From positions 293,985-357,984 of the forward strand of contig JAQGDQ010000230.1 of the NCBI GenBank assembly GCA_030141605.1: 64,000 bases of DNA, in the 5' to 3' direction. A program made the position numbers and the translations under genes. The DNA comes from Tubiluchus corallicola. Lineage: Eukaryota > Priapulida > Priapulimorpha > Priapulimorphida > Tubiluchidae. Shown in pieces: positions 26,206 through 40,380 of the stretch. The notes under the pieces were generated by a model, which searched no databases, had not been told where the DNA came from, and worked only from the letters and a program-made list of their open reading frames with translations. Position 1 is the first letter of the stretch; each line of letters starts with the position of its first letter.

Positions 26206-29200
26206 ATGACCATCAGCCGAAGCGTGCTGTACTCGTTGGTCCTGATCACTTCAATCTGGGAAATATACGGAGACCTGCTTCCTACGAAGAGGTCTAGGAA
26301 AACTTCGCCGGAAATCACGCCGGAAATAGCCGATCACTTCGAGCATCACCTGCTAAACGTGTTCGGAATGACAAACCGACCGCGGCCGAATAAACGTCCG
26401 ATAGTGCCTGATTACATAAAGGGTTTGTACAACAGACAATTGCGAGATTCAGATAAATTGGACATGGTTTTTAATGTGAACAACAAGAAGATGTGGAACG
26501 TAAATACGGTGCGCAGTTTCTTCTCAGAGGAGGAGGAGGTGGATGCTCAGGAAATTTATGGTGGGTTTTAATCTGTTGACTTTTTCATTAAATTTTTCTT
26601 CACTGTTTTTAGGTGCTTTACTATAACCTCAGAACGTCATTTTCAGTAAATCAAACATACCGGTCTTGACCGATATCATATGTTTGGACTTCTAACAGAA
26701 GAAGCTTATTATTTATACATATAAACTTTATTTATTTTAGGTGGATACACGTACAGTAATATTACTGATACACGTTTTTCCACTGTGCAACGAATACATT
26801 TTAGTTGAGAAAACAGATATGCAACTGGTTATCAAGAATGTAGTTACATAGATATTTGGTTCAAAAACACGTGTAATACATTAGTTAACACTTAAAACTA
26901 AAATATACAAAGCCCACAGAAAACAGAAGCGATGCCAAAAACAACAATTATCAGTGTACATAGGCTTATTTATAGATTGCAAAGCTAATACATGTCAACT
27001 TGTAAGCTTTGAAGAGAATTAATAATGACCTTGAAAACAATACACGATTAATAATATTAAGGGAGGAAGACTACTTTATCATTTACTGTTTGTGCGGAGA
27101 AGCTAGCTGAAGTAAACTTTTCGTCCACAACACGGTAAGCCTTGTCTATGTGTGACAGAAACACCTGTGGAAGGTCAACCTCAAATAATCCGGGACCTAG
27201 TCCAACTTGTCATGTATAAGTTCTTCTCTGCTACGCTTTGTCATGTAAAACGTACGAAATTATTAAACGAGACTGGCTTACTTGCAGGTAAAATAATGGG
27301 AGGTTTTCTTAGTTTTATTTTCTGTCTATTAACAAAACTGCCTGACTGGTGTCAACAGAACTATTATTAATTTTGCCTATTTATCGAATCATTGCTTGAT
27401 CACTAACTATATATTGATCTTTAAAAGTCTATAAGCAATTCCCATGTGTCTTAGGTAGGATGTATTTTATTTTATTTATATGTGCATTATTATTAAACGA
27501 TTATCAGTAACTTGCAGAAATACATAGATCGCTCGCGTGTGCTTATATTTCAGCCCGGGTCACTTTACTGAAGTATGCTGAGTTAAAATGATTCAAAAAT
27601 CGGATTCGAAAAGCAAAGAAAAATGACTCAAAAGCACTTTAGTTACTTACAAATATAGATACCCCTCTCTAACGATAAAATCTGCGCCAGAATACCTAAA
27701 CCGCTACTAACGCAAATTGCGCAATACATCAGTAAAACAGACAGAAAACGCACCGAAAACACAAGATCACGGATGTGTTTCAGCAAAATGTAGTACGTTC
27801 AAAGGCAAGACTCGCCAAGGCACACAACAGGCTTACAGCTATAGGAGAAAGTTTCATCTTTTGGTCCTAAACTGTAACACGGAAAGAGCTCGCACACATT
27901 CTAGTACGCTACCACCTGCTGCAGCTGCTGATTCTTGCGGTCTTTCACAGCTTCTAAAATTTAATCAGTATTCCTAAAATGTTAACTAGAGTCATAAATG
28001 GCCGTGCTAACCTCAAGGCAACAGCTGGCAATGACTTTGGCTGCTTACCAGATTAGAACGGTGTGGTGATGTTGCTATCGAAAAACTTGATACGTGCTTG
28101 GCGTATTCAGTATTTGGCTGCTTGAAACAGTTCTGTTCACCAACTAGATTATATATTTGAGACCTGATATACACGAGTTTATACTGCAACTTTCAGGATG
28201 AATACTGTTCGCCAGGTTAGCACTTCCTATGCCAATCCCCATATATATCATGGAGTTGTCTGCTAATCTTGTATCTTCCATATCCATACCAAGCAAAGGA
28301 CATGAACGCAAACAGTACCACTATGGTTCCCTAGGCATCAGCTATTTGCAACTGTAATTTCAACCTGTGATCATTAGCCTCTGTAGCCATACTCATTCTA
28401 GATATTAATCAGGAAACAAACTGATTTTGGAATTACATTTTCAGCGTCACCCTCTAACCTTGATTTCACCATTGACCTTTCATTCTCTGATATATCAACC
28501 CTTATTAGCCATTTCGATGAATTTGACCTGTAACCTTGAACCTTCCATATGCACAAAAAAGCTCAGTAAAGAACAATTCTAAGAATAACCTTACCAGGTT
28601 TGATAATATTATATTAGTTGTTAACGGCAATCACACATGCTTATGAAATGGCCACTGAAATTAAAGAATTTTATAGTTAAAGACTGTAGATAATAAGCTG
28701 TGACATAAATAGCAACGGTTACCTGTTGCACGTAGCATGGACTCGAACATGATTGCAAGACAAACTAATCAATACACTGAACTGTGATAACTACATTTCT
28801 ATAAACTATATTCCTATATTCTAACTGTGTTTCTATAAACCACTAAAAGAGATATTTCCTATTTTCAATTTCTGTCATTACACCGCAAAAATGCGAGGGG
28901 TAGGAAAACTAGTGTATTGGCCTATAGAACAAGATTATTTCGCTCTGTATTGTGTTAACAACTGCATTTTATTGCCACACAATAAATGCTTGCCAGACGA
29001 ACCAACAAATCCAATGATAACTTCTGTTTGAGAACTCTTGCGGGCACAAAAGCTAGACAAGACTTCAGAAACCAGACTAATTTCTAATTGTTTGTTTCCT
29101 TTGTTGCAGGTGAAGTAGCAGACAACCCCAGTAGGACACTCAAATTTGACGTCGGCAGTATTTCTTCTAGTGAAAAGCTATCAGGAGCAGAGCTCCGATT

Positions 29201-29987
29201 GTACAGAGCACGATCCTCGTTTGAGAAACAGGGCAAAATTAACACGAGTGAGAATTACGTTAGAGTAAGTGTTTTTGACATTGTAAAGCCAGCTGAGCAG
29301 CAGTTAGACTCCATTGAGTGGTTGTTAGACACACAGTTAGTTCATGTAAATAGTAGTGGCTGGGTATCGTTAGACATTTCATCCGCAGTGGCAAAGTGGA
29401 CAAAAAAAACTCATGCTAATCATGGCCTCCGTGTAGTAATATCATCAGCGAATGGGACAGTGTTGGACAATGCGCATCCACACAGAGATCACGTGCGATT
29501 GCGACGATCAGCAGATATGGACGCCACCCGGTGGAAACAGAAACAGCCTTTTGTTGTGACGTATAGTGATGACGGCAAACATTCTGTCCGGCGGCGAAGA
29601 GGGCGCTCTAGAACTCGCCGGAGTTCTGGCCGACACACAAAACGGAGACATCGGCGAAAAGGATCACATAGAAATATATGCCGACGTCACGACATGTATG
29701 TAGACTTTACGGACGTCGGCTGGGACGACTGGATTGTAGCTCCTTCAGGATACAGTGCCTACTACTGTCAGGGCAACTGTCCCTTTCCCCTTGCCGACCA
29801 TCTTAATGCAACAAATCATGCCATAGTTCAGACATTAGTGAATTCTGTAGATCCTACAGCCGTGCCACGCGTGTGTTGTGTGCCCACGGAACTTAGTCCA
29901 ATCTCTATGCTCTATTTAGACGAGTACGAGAAGGTGGTACTCAAAACGTACAGAGACATGGTCGTAGAAAGGTGCGGTTGTCGGTGA
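26206..29987 (+). CDS. bmp2/4: BMP2/4 (decapentaplegic) family TGF-beta ligand
   Basis: Coding exons are 26206-26560 and 29110-29987, joined in phase 1, giving 410 aa (human BMP4 has 408). The ATG lies five bases after a 3' splice site (AG at 26199-26200), so a 5' non-coding exon exists upstream. A signal peptide covers about residues 1-22. The prodomain has the BMP2/4 hallmarks [17 protein letters not shown] and NTVRSFF at the exon end. From residue 279 to 306 lies a very basic linker with several RxxR convertase sites. The ligand domain (309-410) has all seven knot cysteines, [10 protein letters not shown], one N-glycosylation site (NAT), [17 protein letters not shown] and the terminal CGCR. 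The protein is secreted, dimerises and signals through BMP receptors and Smad1/5 to pattern the dorsoventral axis. The two-exon structure and intron position match BMP2/4 genes in general. Confidence 0.95.
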
Positions 29988-32900
29988 AACAAACAGGCAC
30001 GTTTATGCATGTGATAGTATTGTACCTCAGTAAAATATATAGATAGATTGAAATGGTTGCAACTGGAGTTTTTTGATCTGACGTGCAGACTCGCGTTTCT
30101 GCTATACTTGCAGACATTGCAGCACTTTCAAGCCAAAGCAAAAACTGTATAAGATTTGGAATTTGTAAAGTTAACGCGAAAAACCTTTACGGTGTATTTT
30201 CTGTCTTAATTGTTGTATATTTACACTTAAATATTTCTTTATTGAAAACTTTATGACGCTGAAAATTTTAAAATAAAATCTAATCTAAAAATATATGAAA
30301 CTTTATGATTTGTCTATTAAAATTTATATTTTTCACTTTTGTAATGTTCTAGTTTCCCAAGTCTCATCATACATGTTTCATCTTAAATTTAAATTCATCA
30401 AAGATATTTTGACTTTGTGAGCAAAATTAGTCTTGCATGATTCAAATTGCTTGATATAACAGAACCTTCGGAAAATTCTTACTAGGTAGTTAAAGTAGGC
30501 GGATTACGTAAATTGCCGAAAAAAGTTATAATTGTACAAACTGGTAATTTAGCAGATGTTTATGCTGCATTTTGGAAAATGTGGAGGCAATATGGCGGAA
30601 GACTAAGTTCAAATCTAATCATTGACATCATGAACTCTAGAGTAGCAGCAAGGTCAAAGGAACGTGAAGTGATTTTAAAATTTTGAACTATTCTATGTCA
30701 GGCTCGTTAAGTAGTTCTCGCATATCAGAAGTTTTGAAAATATTAAAATATTCATATTAAAATATAGTCTTTGATATTTCCTGATATTTACCATGTTTCA
30801 TCATAGAATTCAAACTTATCCATAAAAACCCTTAGAAAGTACATCTTAGAAACTACATAAACGACAAGTATTAATTGTTGTAATATATTTGTTATAGATA
30901 ATTTTCATTACTAAATTATATGATCGTTCTTAATTATTATTCAATACGTCTCTGTGTACATGCACTTAGCACTTTTATTGTTATTATTCCAGTGCCTAAA
31001 TATTATTTTCTTGTTTTTGTATATTGTACATTTTGTTAAATTCTGTAATAAAATTGCGTAATATATTTATTGACACATTAATGTATTTGCACGAACGTTA
31101 CATGATGAACAGTAATTAACTTTATGGTGTTGACAACTAAATTACGCGTGTATACGTAGACGAATTATTAACTAAATTGAACATCGGCCTGTTAAATAAA
31201 AGGTCCAAATCTCGCCTATCAAAATAAAACACGTGCATGCACCTGCATTAATATAACTTATCCAACTAATCTTCGTTTCCTAGATAATTCAGATTATTTG
31301 TCAAAAACTACAGATTCTTTTTTAAAACAATTCGGACTTTTTTTATATTTATTATTGGTAAATGCATTAATTTTTCATTTTCTGACTTTTTCTTAATTTC
31401 GTTGCCTAATGTTCTGGCGTTCCGATGTTCTGCTTCAAATAAACAATTACTTTGCTAAGTTATATATAATATAGATAAGCCTAGCGACAGGCTAATGTTT
31501 TAATATAATTATAATCATTACATTTGTACATAAAGTACTTAGATTTATATAAATCTGTATAATGTATATGTTATATATAAATTATAAATACATAAATTTA
31601 CACTTAGAACTGTTTCTTATTGTTATTGAATTTTGGTGTACAATTTTAATACCCTAAAGAAAAATAATTTCATATACAGTTTATTAAATCAAAATAGTTA
31701 ATGCTCTAGACTTTAACATGTGCGTAAGTATTATTATTGTAGTAATAACATTCGATCGTATTTGTGGCACTGTTCTACAGAGACGAAACAATATTAGTCC
31801 TAATAGTAGGAAGTCTATAGTTTAATACCTACTGCTGGGATTCTTTCTGGAACTGTGGGAAAATATTTTACTTCTGTATTGCCGGGTAAATAGTGATCAC
31901 TGTCCATTAAGATACCAAAAATGTGTCAACAGAATTTAGAATAAAGTTCTCCTCTAGGCCTGGTTTTCGTTGGAACGAGTCGGCAGCCTTTTTACCATAT
32001 TGAGATGAAAGGATGGTAAACTATCCAAGCTATTTTTCAAGAATTTCAACATTCTTGACACGATATGTGCTATTGTGCTCTGCCGCGTAGAATTCGCCAT
32101 GAAAACTCTTTCTCAATCTCTCTATGTATATAATTTTCAGACAGGACCCATGACTTTAGCGGGGGTGAGCGATTTCCTGAATGGGCGTTAAGCAAAGAAG
32201 CGACATACTCGGAAAATGGGCTTCTAACTAGGTACCTGGTTACTTACAAGACAGTAGCTTCAACACTTTCGTTTACGCCTCAAGTTCCCCATGGTTTTGG
32301 AACTGCCACCATTTCATAATCGCATTTTCTCGCCACTCCAGAAGAACAAATTCTTTCGTAAATCTTCAGCTATCTGCGCTATTGTATGAAATAAATATGG
32401 GCACCGAGATAAAGCCGAAATTTCCTTGACAATAGTGCTATGTGTACAAGCACTAAAGAGAATCATGCGCTAAGCTTGACGATATCTTTCCTAATCCACA
32501 TCTCAGCATTCTCAGGTAACAGGTGGGCTGACATACACCAACTTTCAAAGCAGCTAAAAGGACAAACAAAGCTCTGGCACTTAAGAAATCCTTTCAAATT
32601 TGCTCTGAGCCTGAGGGTGTACAGCTCTCTGGTGACCGATAAACCGTGCAGGTATTTTCGTGGAGCAATGTCAGACCTACTGACGGCGACGGTGATGATG
32701 ACTTCATCCACATGATCTTAAAGGAAATATGATTTTTCTTAATTAGTAGCACCTTTGTAGATTGCAAACAAGGTTCAAAATAAATGAATGAATAACGCTT
32801 CAGAAATTGTTACGTGAAGAAACTAGTGATCAGTATTTTGCAGACTTAAAGCTCAGATTTGTTATAACGACTAGCTCTTCGCGCAGATGTAGTACTATGA

Positions 32901-35219
32901 TATATTGGCAGACACTGTCCAGGGAAAGTATAGATGTTACAGTAAAGACCAGTTTCAATTAACCATTTCAAAGAGACAGCCAATCAGAAACGCCAAAATT
33001 GCTGGCTTTCTGCAAAAATGCGTGAATGGTCAATAGTAGCCAGCACTTTTGGCACGGACTTGTGGCCATACCTTGGACACACGGTTGAGACTCGGTTCAG
33101 TCTATTTAATGTACTTGACTGGCAGCCGTGTTGATGCTGCCGCATTGTAGCTAATCTCTCTTGGAATAAAAATTCGTCACTTTAACTACGTGTGCCTTCA
33201 GGCCGGCACGTTCTATAGCTATATCACCGTGCTGTGGTAATTCTTTGCTTTTTAGTTATGACTTTATGGCACATTTCACAGGTGCTAGCTATGTGGCCAG
33301 TCTCTCTGTATTAAACATGATCTCTAATGTCAATGTTCTTCTCCTGGTTAAAACAGGCACTGCAAGGTCTCTGCAGAGTTACGTGAATATGTGCTATAAT
33401 CATAAAGTACAGGAGAAAAAGCAATCTGTAAACAATTATGAACTGTAATGCTGTGATTTTATTCCTGAGGAAAAGCAAATTTATACTGATCATTAATAAA
33501 TAAATAAACACGGACGCAAAAAATAAATGGTTGTAAAATTATTTTTTGTTTTTTGTAACTTTTTATGTCTCTAAGCAAAGTAAAATTCCGTTAGCCACTG
33601 ACTGGGAACCTAAAAAATTAAATAACAGTTACATCAGAAACCACAGAAATCATATTTCTGTATGTTTCTGCCCCAAATTTATGCACACTAATCTCAAGTT
33701 TTAATACAACACACACTCAGTAGCCACTGGGGGCCATCAAACTGCAGCCTACGTTTTCAACCTTGGCACTCTCTTAAAGTTTTTGCGTTTGCTGTGATGC
33801 AAAGGCTTTCGTATAGTTACACGTTTTAGCTCACTAATCTCACTAAAGTGCAATTGCAATTTTTCCAAATTGTAATTTCTTTTTGAAACATTAGTCATCT
33901 ACCTCCCAAATAGGTAAAAATTTAATTAATTTTTTCAAAAAAATGTATGTTCTATATTCGATTTTACATTTGTTATTTTTACGCAGGTTATCGTTTGCAA
34001 ATATGTAATTTTTGCTCAGTTTAATTTTCTTTATTTTAATGTAAACACTCGCAGAATTTCCATATGTAGCTTAAAACTAGATACTCTGTAGGCCAGCCGT
34101 TTCAGCGTGTTTCATAAGTCACTACTAATTTGATTTAAATTTTCTTTGCCCCTAACAGACAAGCCACGCTCATGTTGTACTAACCTCTTATTTAATAGTT
34201 GACAATTGTTTTTAGTCTGCATTTAATGTTTTGCGCCCCTCTTTACTGACTCTAAAGCAGAGGTGTAAAATCGCTGAGTGGCTATATAAAGAGCGTGCTA
34301 TGTACAGTTTTGATGTAAACTAAAATCACTGCAATAGACTCGCGAAGCCAAATTTAATGCCACTAAAATTCTCATGGATCGGCGATTCAGCCGCCATTTG
34401 GCTTTTGTTGTAATTGCTGTTAATTTTTAAATAATTTTTTAAAACTAATCAGTGAGTGACTTTTAAACACGCATGGATATTTTATTTTGGCCGAGCATGT
34501 TGCCAAAAATGGCCAGTATGGTTTGTACTTTATCCGGTGGTCTTTTCACTTTGCACAGGTCTCCCTGGCCAGTTTATAGTGTTGTATCTTTTTTATTATT
34601 GTGTTAATTTGTTATGGCTAAAACAAATAAATAAATATCTAATATCAAATACAGCAAACAAGTGGTAAGCATAATTTGTCATTTACAGCAAATCATTTTT
34701 GCACAATTTAGTCTAGTAAACTGAAATCCAATATTCTATAGAGCAACTAAGCAAACATTGCTTACTTCCACAAGTGATGACGGTAACCACAACAATGACG
34801 GCGATGACACAGATGTCGATGATAGAGGACAGAGCGTAAAACGAGGGAAGCCCAGCTAGCAGCTACCCAAGTTGCTAATTTGCCAAACATCGCATGCAAG
34901 GTATTGGCTACTCTATTAATCTATTAATTGAAGTGTTGACATGTGACAAACATGCGATATGATTAGCTGATTTAATTAAGCTTGTAATGTTTAACTGAGT
35001 GTGGCACGCACACGAGTGAGACATGTCTTTTGTTCTGAATTGTGACATGTCTCTAAATTTTGCTAGAAATAATTCTTCGAAAATTATTTTTACTGGAAAT
35101 ATATTAAACTGTAATAGGTAAGGTGTAATTATCAATTCAAGGATATCACGGTTGCCAGAGTTAGAAGTTTAATAATTTGAAAATACGTATTATAGATACT
35201 ATGGAAACTGCCGTATAGG
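29988..35219. other. BMP2/4 3' region and AT-rich intergenic DNA
   Basis: The 3' untranslated region of BMP2/4 starts here. AATAAA hexamers lie near 30276 and 31048, but I cannot say which is used. The rest to 35 kb is AT-rich and free of supported exons. Open frames on both strands at 32440-32715 overlap each other and resemble nothing known to me. Confidence 0.4.
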
Positions 35220-35275
35220 GTATAGAAATAGAGTATAGAAATGTCAGAGTATAGAAATAGCATGTAGAAATAGTA
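35220..35275. repeat. Short tandem repeat of a GTATAGAAATAG-type unit
   Basis: Four to five imperfect copies with variable spacing. Confidence 0.75.
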
Positions 35276-35873
35276 GTAACTCGACAATTAACTTTATAAC
35301 TAAACATACGTTATATGACGTAAACTTAATAATAGGTTTCAACTTGTATAAAACTGTTACAGAAAATAATGTTACCCTGAAAGATGTGTTTTCGTGTAGT
35401 ACCTCGTAAGATTGTAAAAGGATGCGATTTAACTTCTAGGCAGCTAGCAACAATAAACATAGCAAAAGATTGCATGATTTATATAGAAAATAGCAATTTT
35501 AATTTTTATCAATGTATCGATTGAAAAAATGTTAAAGTATGGTGTCTGTTTTAATTAATTGCTTTGTCTTCTTGTATGTAAATAACAACTCCATGCTTTT
35601 TTGTTATTGTCAGTGTTTAATATTTGTTTTACTTTTCCTACTAGTCAACTAATTTTTATTAATCGGATACTTATGTAACTTGACTGTACGAGTGTGTTCG
35701 AAAATAAATGATATTAATAATAATTGAAAAAAGTACTGCCTGGAAACACGTCTTCGGGTAATATTGGCCCAACTAGGGTTATACATAACCTTTTGCTAGG
35801 GGGATACAAAACAGCGAGTAACATTACAGAACATTTTGTTACATCAAGAGTACTGCTGAAACAATAGTGAATC

Positions 35874-35918
35874 TAACTTGACCTCAAATAACTTTGACCT
35901 CAAGTAACTTGACCCTGT
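35874..35918. repeat. Three tandem copies of a 15-16 bp unit TAACTTTGACCTCAAG
   Basis: Copies start at 35874, 35889 and 35905. Each carries a TGACC(T/C) word, the complement of the nuclear-receptor half-site AGGTCA, so three half-sites lie in the same direction at about 16-bp period. It may be a simple minisatellite. Confidence 0.75.
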
Positions 35919-38900
35919 ACTGCAGCAATAATGAACCAAATACACGATCTATACATGCGTTCTACTAAGTTTGTGTCAAACTTTTTGCCAAAAATAATCA
36001 ATTTTTCGCATTTCGGCTTATTTGAAGTGTAGAAATATTAAAAACGCATATTAGAAATAAAGCTTGTACACAATTTGTGGGCAGATCTTCTTTTCATTTA
36101 AATAAGCGTTTGTGCAAGTAAAAGTGGAAATAGCGGTTTCCAAGATAGCTTATACTGTGTAATACCTAATGTAGTACCTGTGCACTCTTCCCAAGCATCT
36201 AGGCAGTATTCTTTTGTCGGATACCAAAAAATACCTTTGTCGGGGCCACGCGTGTTTGTAATTTAATAAACCCTATTAAATCCTATGGAATCTGGATTTC
36301 CTGGGTTTAAATTTTACTGGTGGTCGCACCTGTCTGTTTGCTCGTGACCACATGTCCTCTCTAATGTCGTCCTGCACTTAGATTTATTGCGCCTTTTGTT
36401 CCGGTAAAGGCCCTCAAATCAACACTAATTTTATTAGCGTCATATAACAATTTTAGTTTGGCTAATGTGTACACAACAATCCAATATCCCTAGTTGGAAA
36501 TTAGCGGTTTATAGCTTGCAATCTGATTTAATTTATAGTTACTTGCCCGGCAAATTTTGATAACCTACAATAATTGCTCGCTAGTAAATCTAAAAAAACA
36601 AGATTCCCTGCATTTGATAAATCTTCTTATGTATTTAGACCTAAGATTCTCACTAGAGTGAGAAGTTAGCTGAACAGATATGGTTTCTCCGTATCAGCCG
36701 CTGACAAGTGGGACAGCTGGGTAGTTCAGGTTCAGGATGCGTGTTTATTGACAAGGTTAATCAACGTCGAGTGTAGTCAGTAAATGGATAGATGACTATC
36801 TCCCGCCTGCTTGTGGAAGATCTCATCTTCCAGTACTGCCTCTTGATATTTACCTCATTGTGGGGGGCTGTTTAAGCTCAGATACCTCTGCCAACCCAGT
36901 GGCTGTATAAAATACTCACGAGTTTTCTAAAGAACAGTTTCTGAACCCGTTTTGGGCAAATAAGGGCTACTTCTGTTAAATTCATTGAGATGACGGTGTT
37001 ACCTTGACATGGTATTTAAAAGTTAACGAGGTAACTGTAAATTAAACTAGCAAGAACTAAATTTAAATTTAATCACATTTACATTGACTGGATGGTAACA
37101 AAAGCCAGCAAAAATTAATGATTTTACATTTTTGTCACTTTTACTTTCAAGATTATCTAGACAATTCTGAGAAGCTTGCTTTTCTATAGATTTTACAGAT
37201 ATGTATTTGCCAAAACAAGTTTCAACATACAAAATTAATTTTAAAATACAACTTTAGATTAAAGAAAATATTTACTCTGTATCAATGAGTTTAAACTGGG
37301 AGCCAAACTAGGACTAGTTATGCCACGTAATCAACTTGTACAAAAGGCAGAGACACGGTCAGAGGTCCTCTGTCGGATCCGCAGACGATAGTTTAAAAAA
37401 CTTTCCATATTTTTCTACCAAGAGAGGGAAAGCGTGTTTATATGTGGAGCGCACGATTGTTTATTATTTTATAACCTAAATAAAAGAATCGCTTGAAGTT
37501 GGCAAAGAAAACGAGTTTGGGAGCACTGTTAAGTAACAGGGGAGCTCCATCTTACTAGGAACATGTATTCAAGCGACAGATGGTTTTTCATAGCTAGGTA
37601 ATCTCCTCTTTTAAACCTTAATTTAATCATTATTGTATTACCAGAATTCTAACGGTTATCAAAATTTGATAAAGGTTAAATTCAGAATTTTTAGGTGTCA
37701 CATTCGCCATCTATCGAGAACCGACTTGAACCTTTTCCAATTCATTTCTGAGAACGGAATCGAGGTCTGAAAGTTGGGACTGGTTCCAGTGAGTGACGTC
37801 ACGCGTTATCTTTGGGCACACGTGTACTTCTGGGAAGTTGGGATATTATAGACGTTCTAACGACCTTTTGCTGATGATTTTCGGATTTTTGCAGAAGTTT
37901 TTCTGGTTTATAGGGCCCAATCGTCTGATTAAAGCGAGTAAAAACTAATTGAGTCAATGGCCCATTTACTTTTTTAACAGCTGTGTCTGTTCGATTAGAA
38001 CCTAAAGCTACGAAAGTTATCTACTTTTATTAGAAATTGTTTGCTATCACGTTTTTACACATATATAATTGAATGATACCAATTTAGATAAATATACCTA
38101 CTTATACAAAATACCCTATATACGTTTACACTCTTATCATGAAATTTTCAGGAGTGAAACACATAAGATATTTTGCGCAAGTAGATTAAATTATAGTTAT
38201 AATATGATGTTTTTAATAATATAATAAAAAAAGATGTTTATATAATTATAAGACAGCTTAATTGCGATCTTAATTGCGAAACATTTAACTTTTGATATAC
38301 TACAAAGCGAATACTATAGACTAAGCACTATAATAGAGAATGCACTTTTCTGGATTATAGCTTAAAGTTATAAGACTAAGATAAATAAAAACTTTTCAAT
38401 TTTTGAGCTGCACCTAAATACAGACTAAAAATACGAGGCCACATTTTGTAAGATTGTGCTGCCTCAATAATAAAAAATTTTAATAATATTTTATGAGTAT
38501 TTAAATGACTGAAATATCTCTGTCTTCATACATACAAGACCTTCTACCTACTGACTCCCTGATCTGACGTCCGCTTAGATTTCGCTTAGTTTAGTAAACT
38601 TGTTAGTTGTTTGCAAGGGACCACCTAAAACAGCATATATGTATATTTCAAGAGGCTCCTGATGTAATTCGTGACCGGGTTCTGGTCTGCCGATTGTACG
38701 TGTAATAGTTATTTTTCTAGGTAAGTAACGAACTCAACGGAAAATAGACCTGTTAAAGTCAATTAGGCTAATTTCACGGAGAACGCTTATCAAAGAGCTT
38801 CTAATACATTTGATACATTTTGAGGCTAGGCAATTTTGTATTGAAACAATAACGATATTTGTTACTTCCCTAACTTTATCGATTTCTAATAGCAAATCTA

Positions 38901-39772
38901 TACCAGACTAAAGCTTGTTTCTTTTTAATCTAACAGATGATACTAAAAACGAACTCAGACTTGATCCAGACTTGTGTAAGTTGTTGTATAAATAACCAGC
39001 TCCGTCCTATTCTAGTTGTCAAATTCACTCGTCCTATTCAATTAAGTGAAAAAACTTCAAGTAAATGTTTCGGCATTAGCTCAGCCTTTTGGAAGAAATG
39101 AATAGCAGACTGTCACGTTTTTGTAATGTGGCACAAACTTCTTTCGGCTCGTACACAATTTAAATTCATTCTCTGTAGTTTAAACTATTGTTTTTACCGA
39201 AAATTTCGGCGACAACGTTATCTATCACAATGGCGCATTGTCACCGTTCAAAAAATGTGTGGTATGAAGTGGTTCCTTCAAACTCTAAAAATGGAAAACG
39301 ACATATACAATAGGTTTCCGCTCGTTTCATGACACCTCCCTCTCCAGGCTCTCTAACTTGCTGACAGATGCTCTTTTGCTTTTACGACCAAGTCATATTT
39401 ATTCTACTCAAAGAACGTCATTACCTGTGCCTACAAGCAGTCTGTTGCCTTTGTACTTAGGCCGATCAGGTAGGGCTAAACTGTCTTTTAAGTACCGATG
39501 GGGCATTCCCGAACAAAAGCCCGTTTACTTAAAACCGTGTAATTAGACTACTTGGCTTTAACTAGAGTCAATATTGGTGTAACGCTGGCATTATGGCTTT
39601 CACTTATTGTGGAATGGTTAAACTTCACTGTGTGAGGTTTATCTTCCGTTTGCATGGGCCCGGTCTACCGGTTTTTACCACATCAGTTCAATGCCAAATG
39701 ATTCTTTAAAATTTCTGATCAAAGTTTCAACAGCTCGAATTGGATGTTCTGGCTCTCCCTGCATCTCTCTCT
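35919..39772. other. Intergenic stretch with scattered small hairpins
   Basis: No supported exons. Small hairpins occur at 36649-36666 (8-bp arms) and 36815-36833 (8-bp arms). At 37794-37824 a perfect CRE (TGACGTCA) is followed by CACGTG; such words occur by chance in a window this size. Confidence 0.35.
37794..37824. promoter_or_regulatory. CRE palindrome with nearby CACGTG E-box
   Basis: TGACGTCA at 37794-37801 and CACGTG at 37819-37824 sit in a locally GC-richer patch. No transcript start is visible nearby. Weak candidate. Confidence 0.2.
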
Positions 39773-40315
39773 CCCCTCTCTTTCTCTCTTAAGTTTACTG
39801 AAAAGATTTGTTTCCAGTGCGAATTTTATGTGCCAGAAAATTTCAGCAAACGATGTTAAATTTATATCTCACATAAATGGTGGAGATTATTACTGTAATT
39901 TGTGTGTTTATGTGCGTTTCTGTCCGTTAGTTTGTGCTGTTTTTTTTGTTTTTATGGTGTTTTAACAAGTTAAAAGACAATTCATTATAAGAGAACATTT
40001 TGCATGAGATTTACAAAAAATAATTTGCTTAAATTAGGGTATTTAATTTGGTGAGACAATTTTGAGAAAATTGTTGTTCGTAAAACTATGCAGATAGTAA
40101 GAACTGATCGCCGTCATCACATCTTTCCGTGTATCTATCTCTCAACTATTTTAATGCATGCGCCATGAACATTTCTCGGTACCACGCTGTCTGTTGAGAA
40201 ACGCACAAAAATTCTGCGTATACTTCGAGTCTGTGAAGCCCACTCTCTCTCTCGTCTTTTTGTTTATCTATCTGTCTGTCTGCCTGCCTTCTGTCTGTCT
40301 GTAATTCTGCTACAA

Positions 40316-40380
<65 letters not shown>

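Noticed and set aside
25923-26318. 131-codon minus-strand frame
   Set aside because: Overlaps the BMP2/4 first coding exon antisense and has no similarity of its own.
29941-30141. Minus-strand frame at the end of BMP2/4
   Set aside because: Overlaps the BMP2/4 stop region antisense; no independent support.
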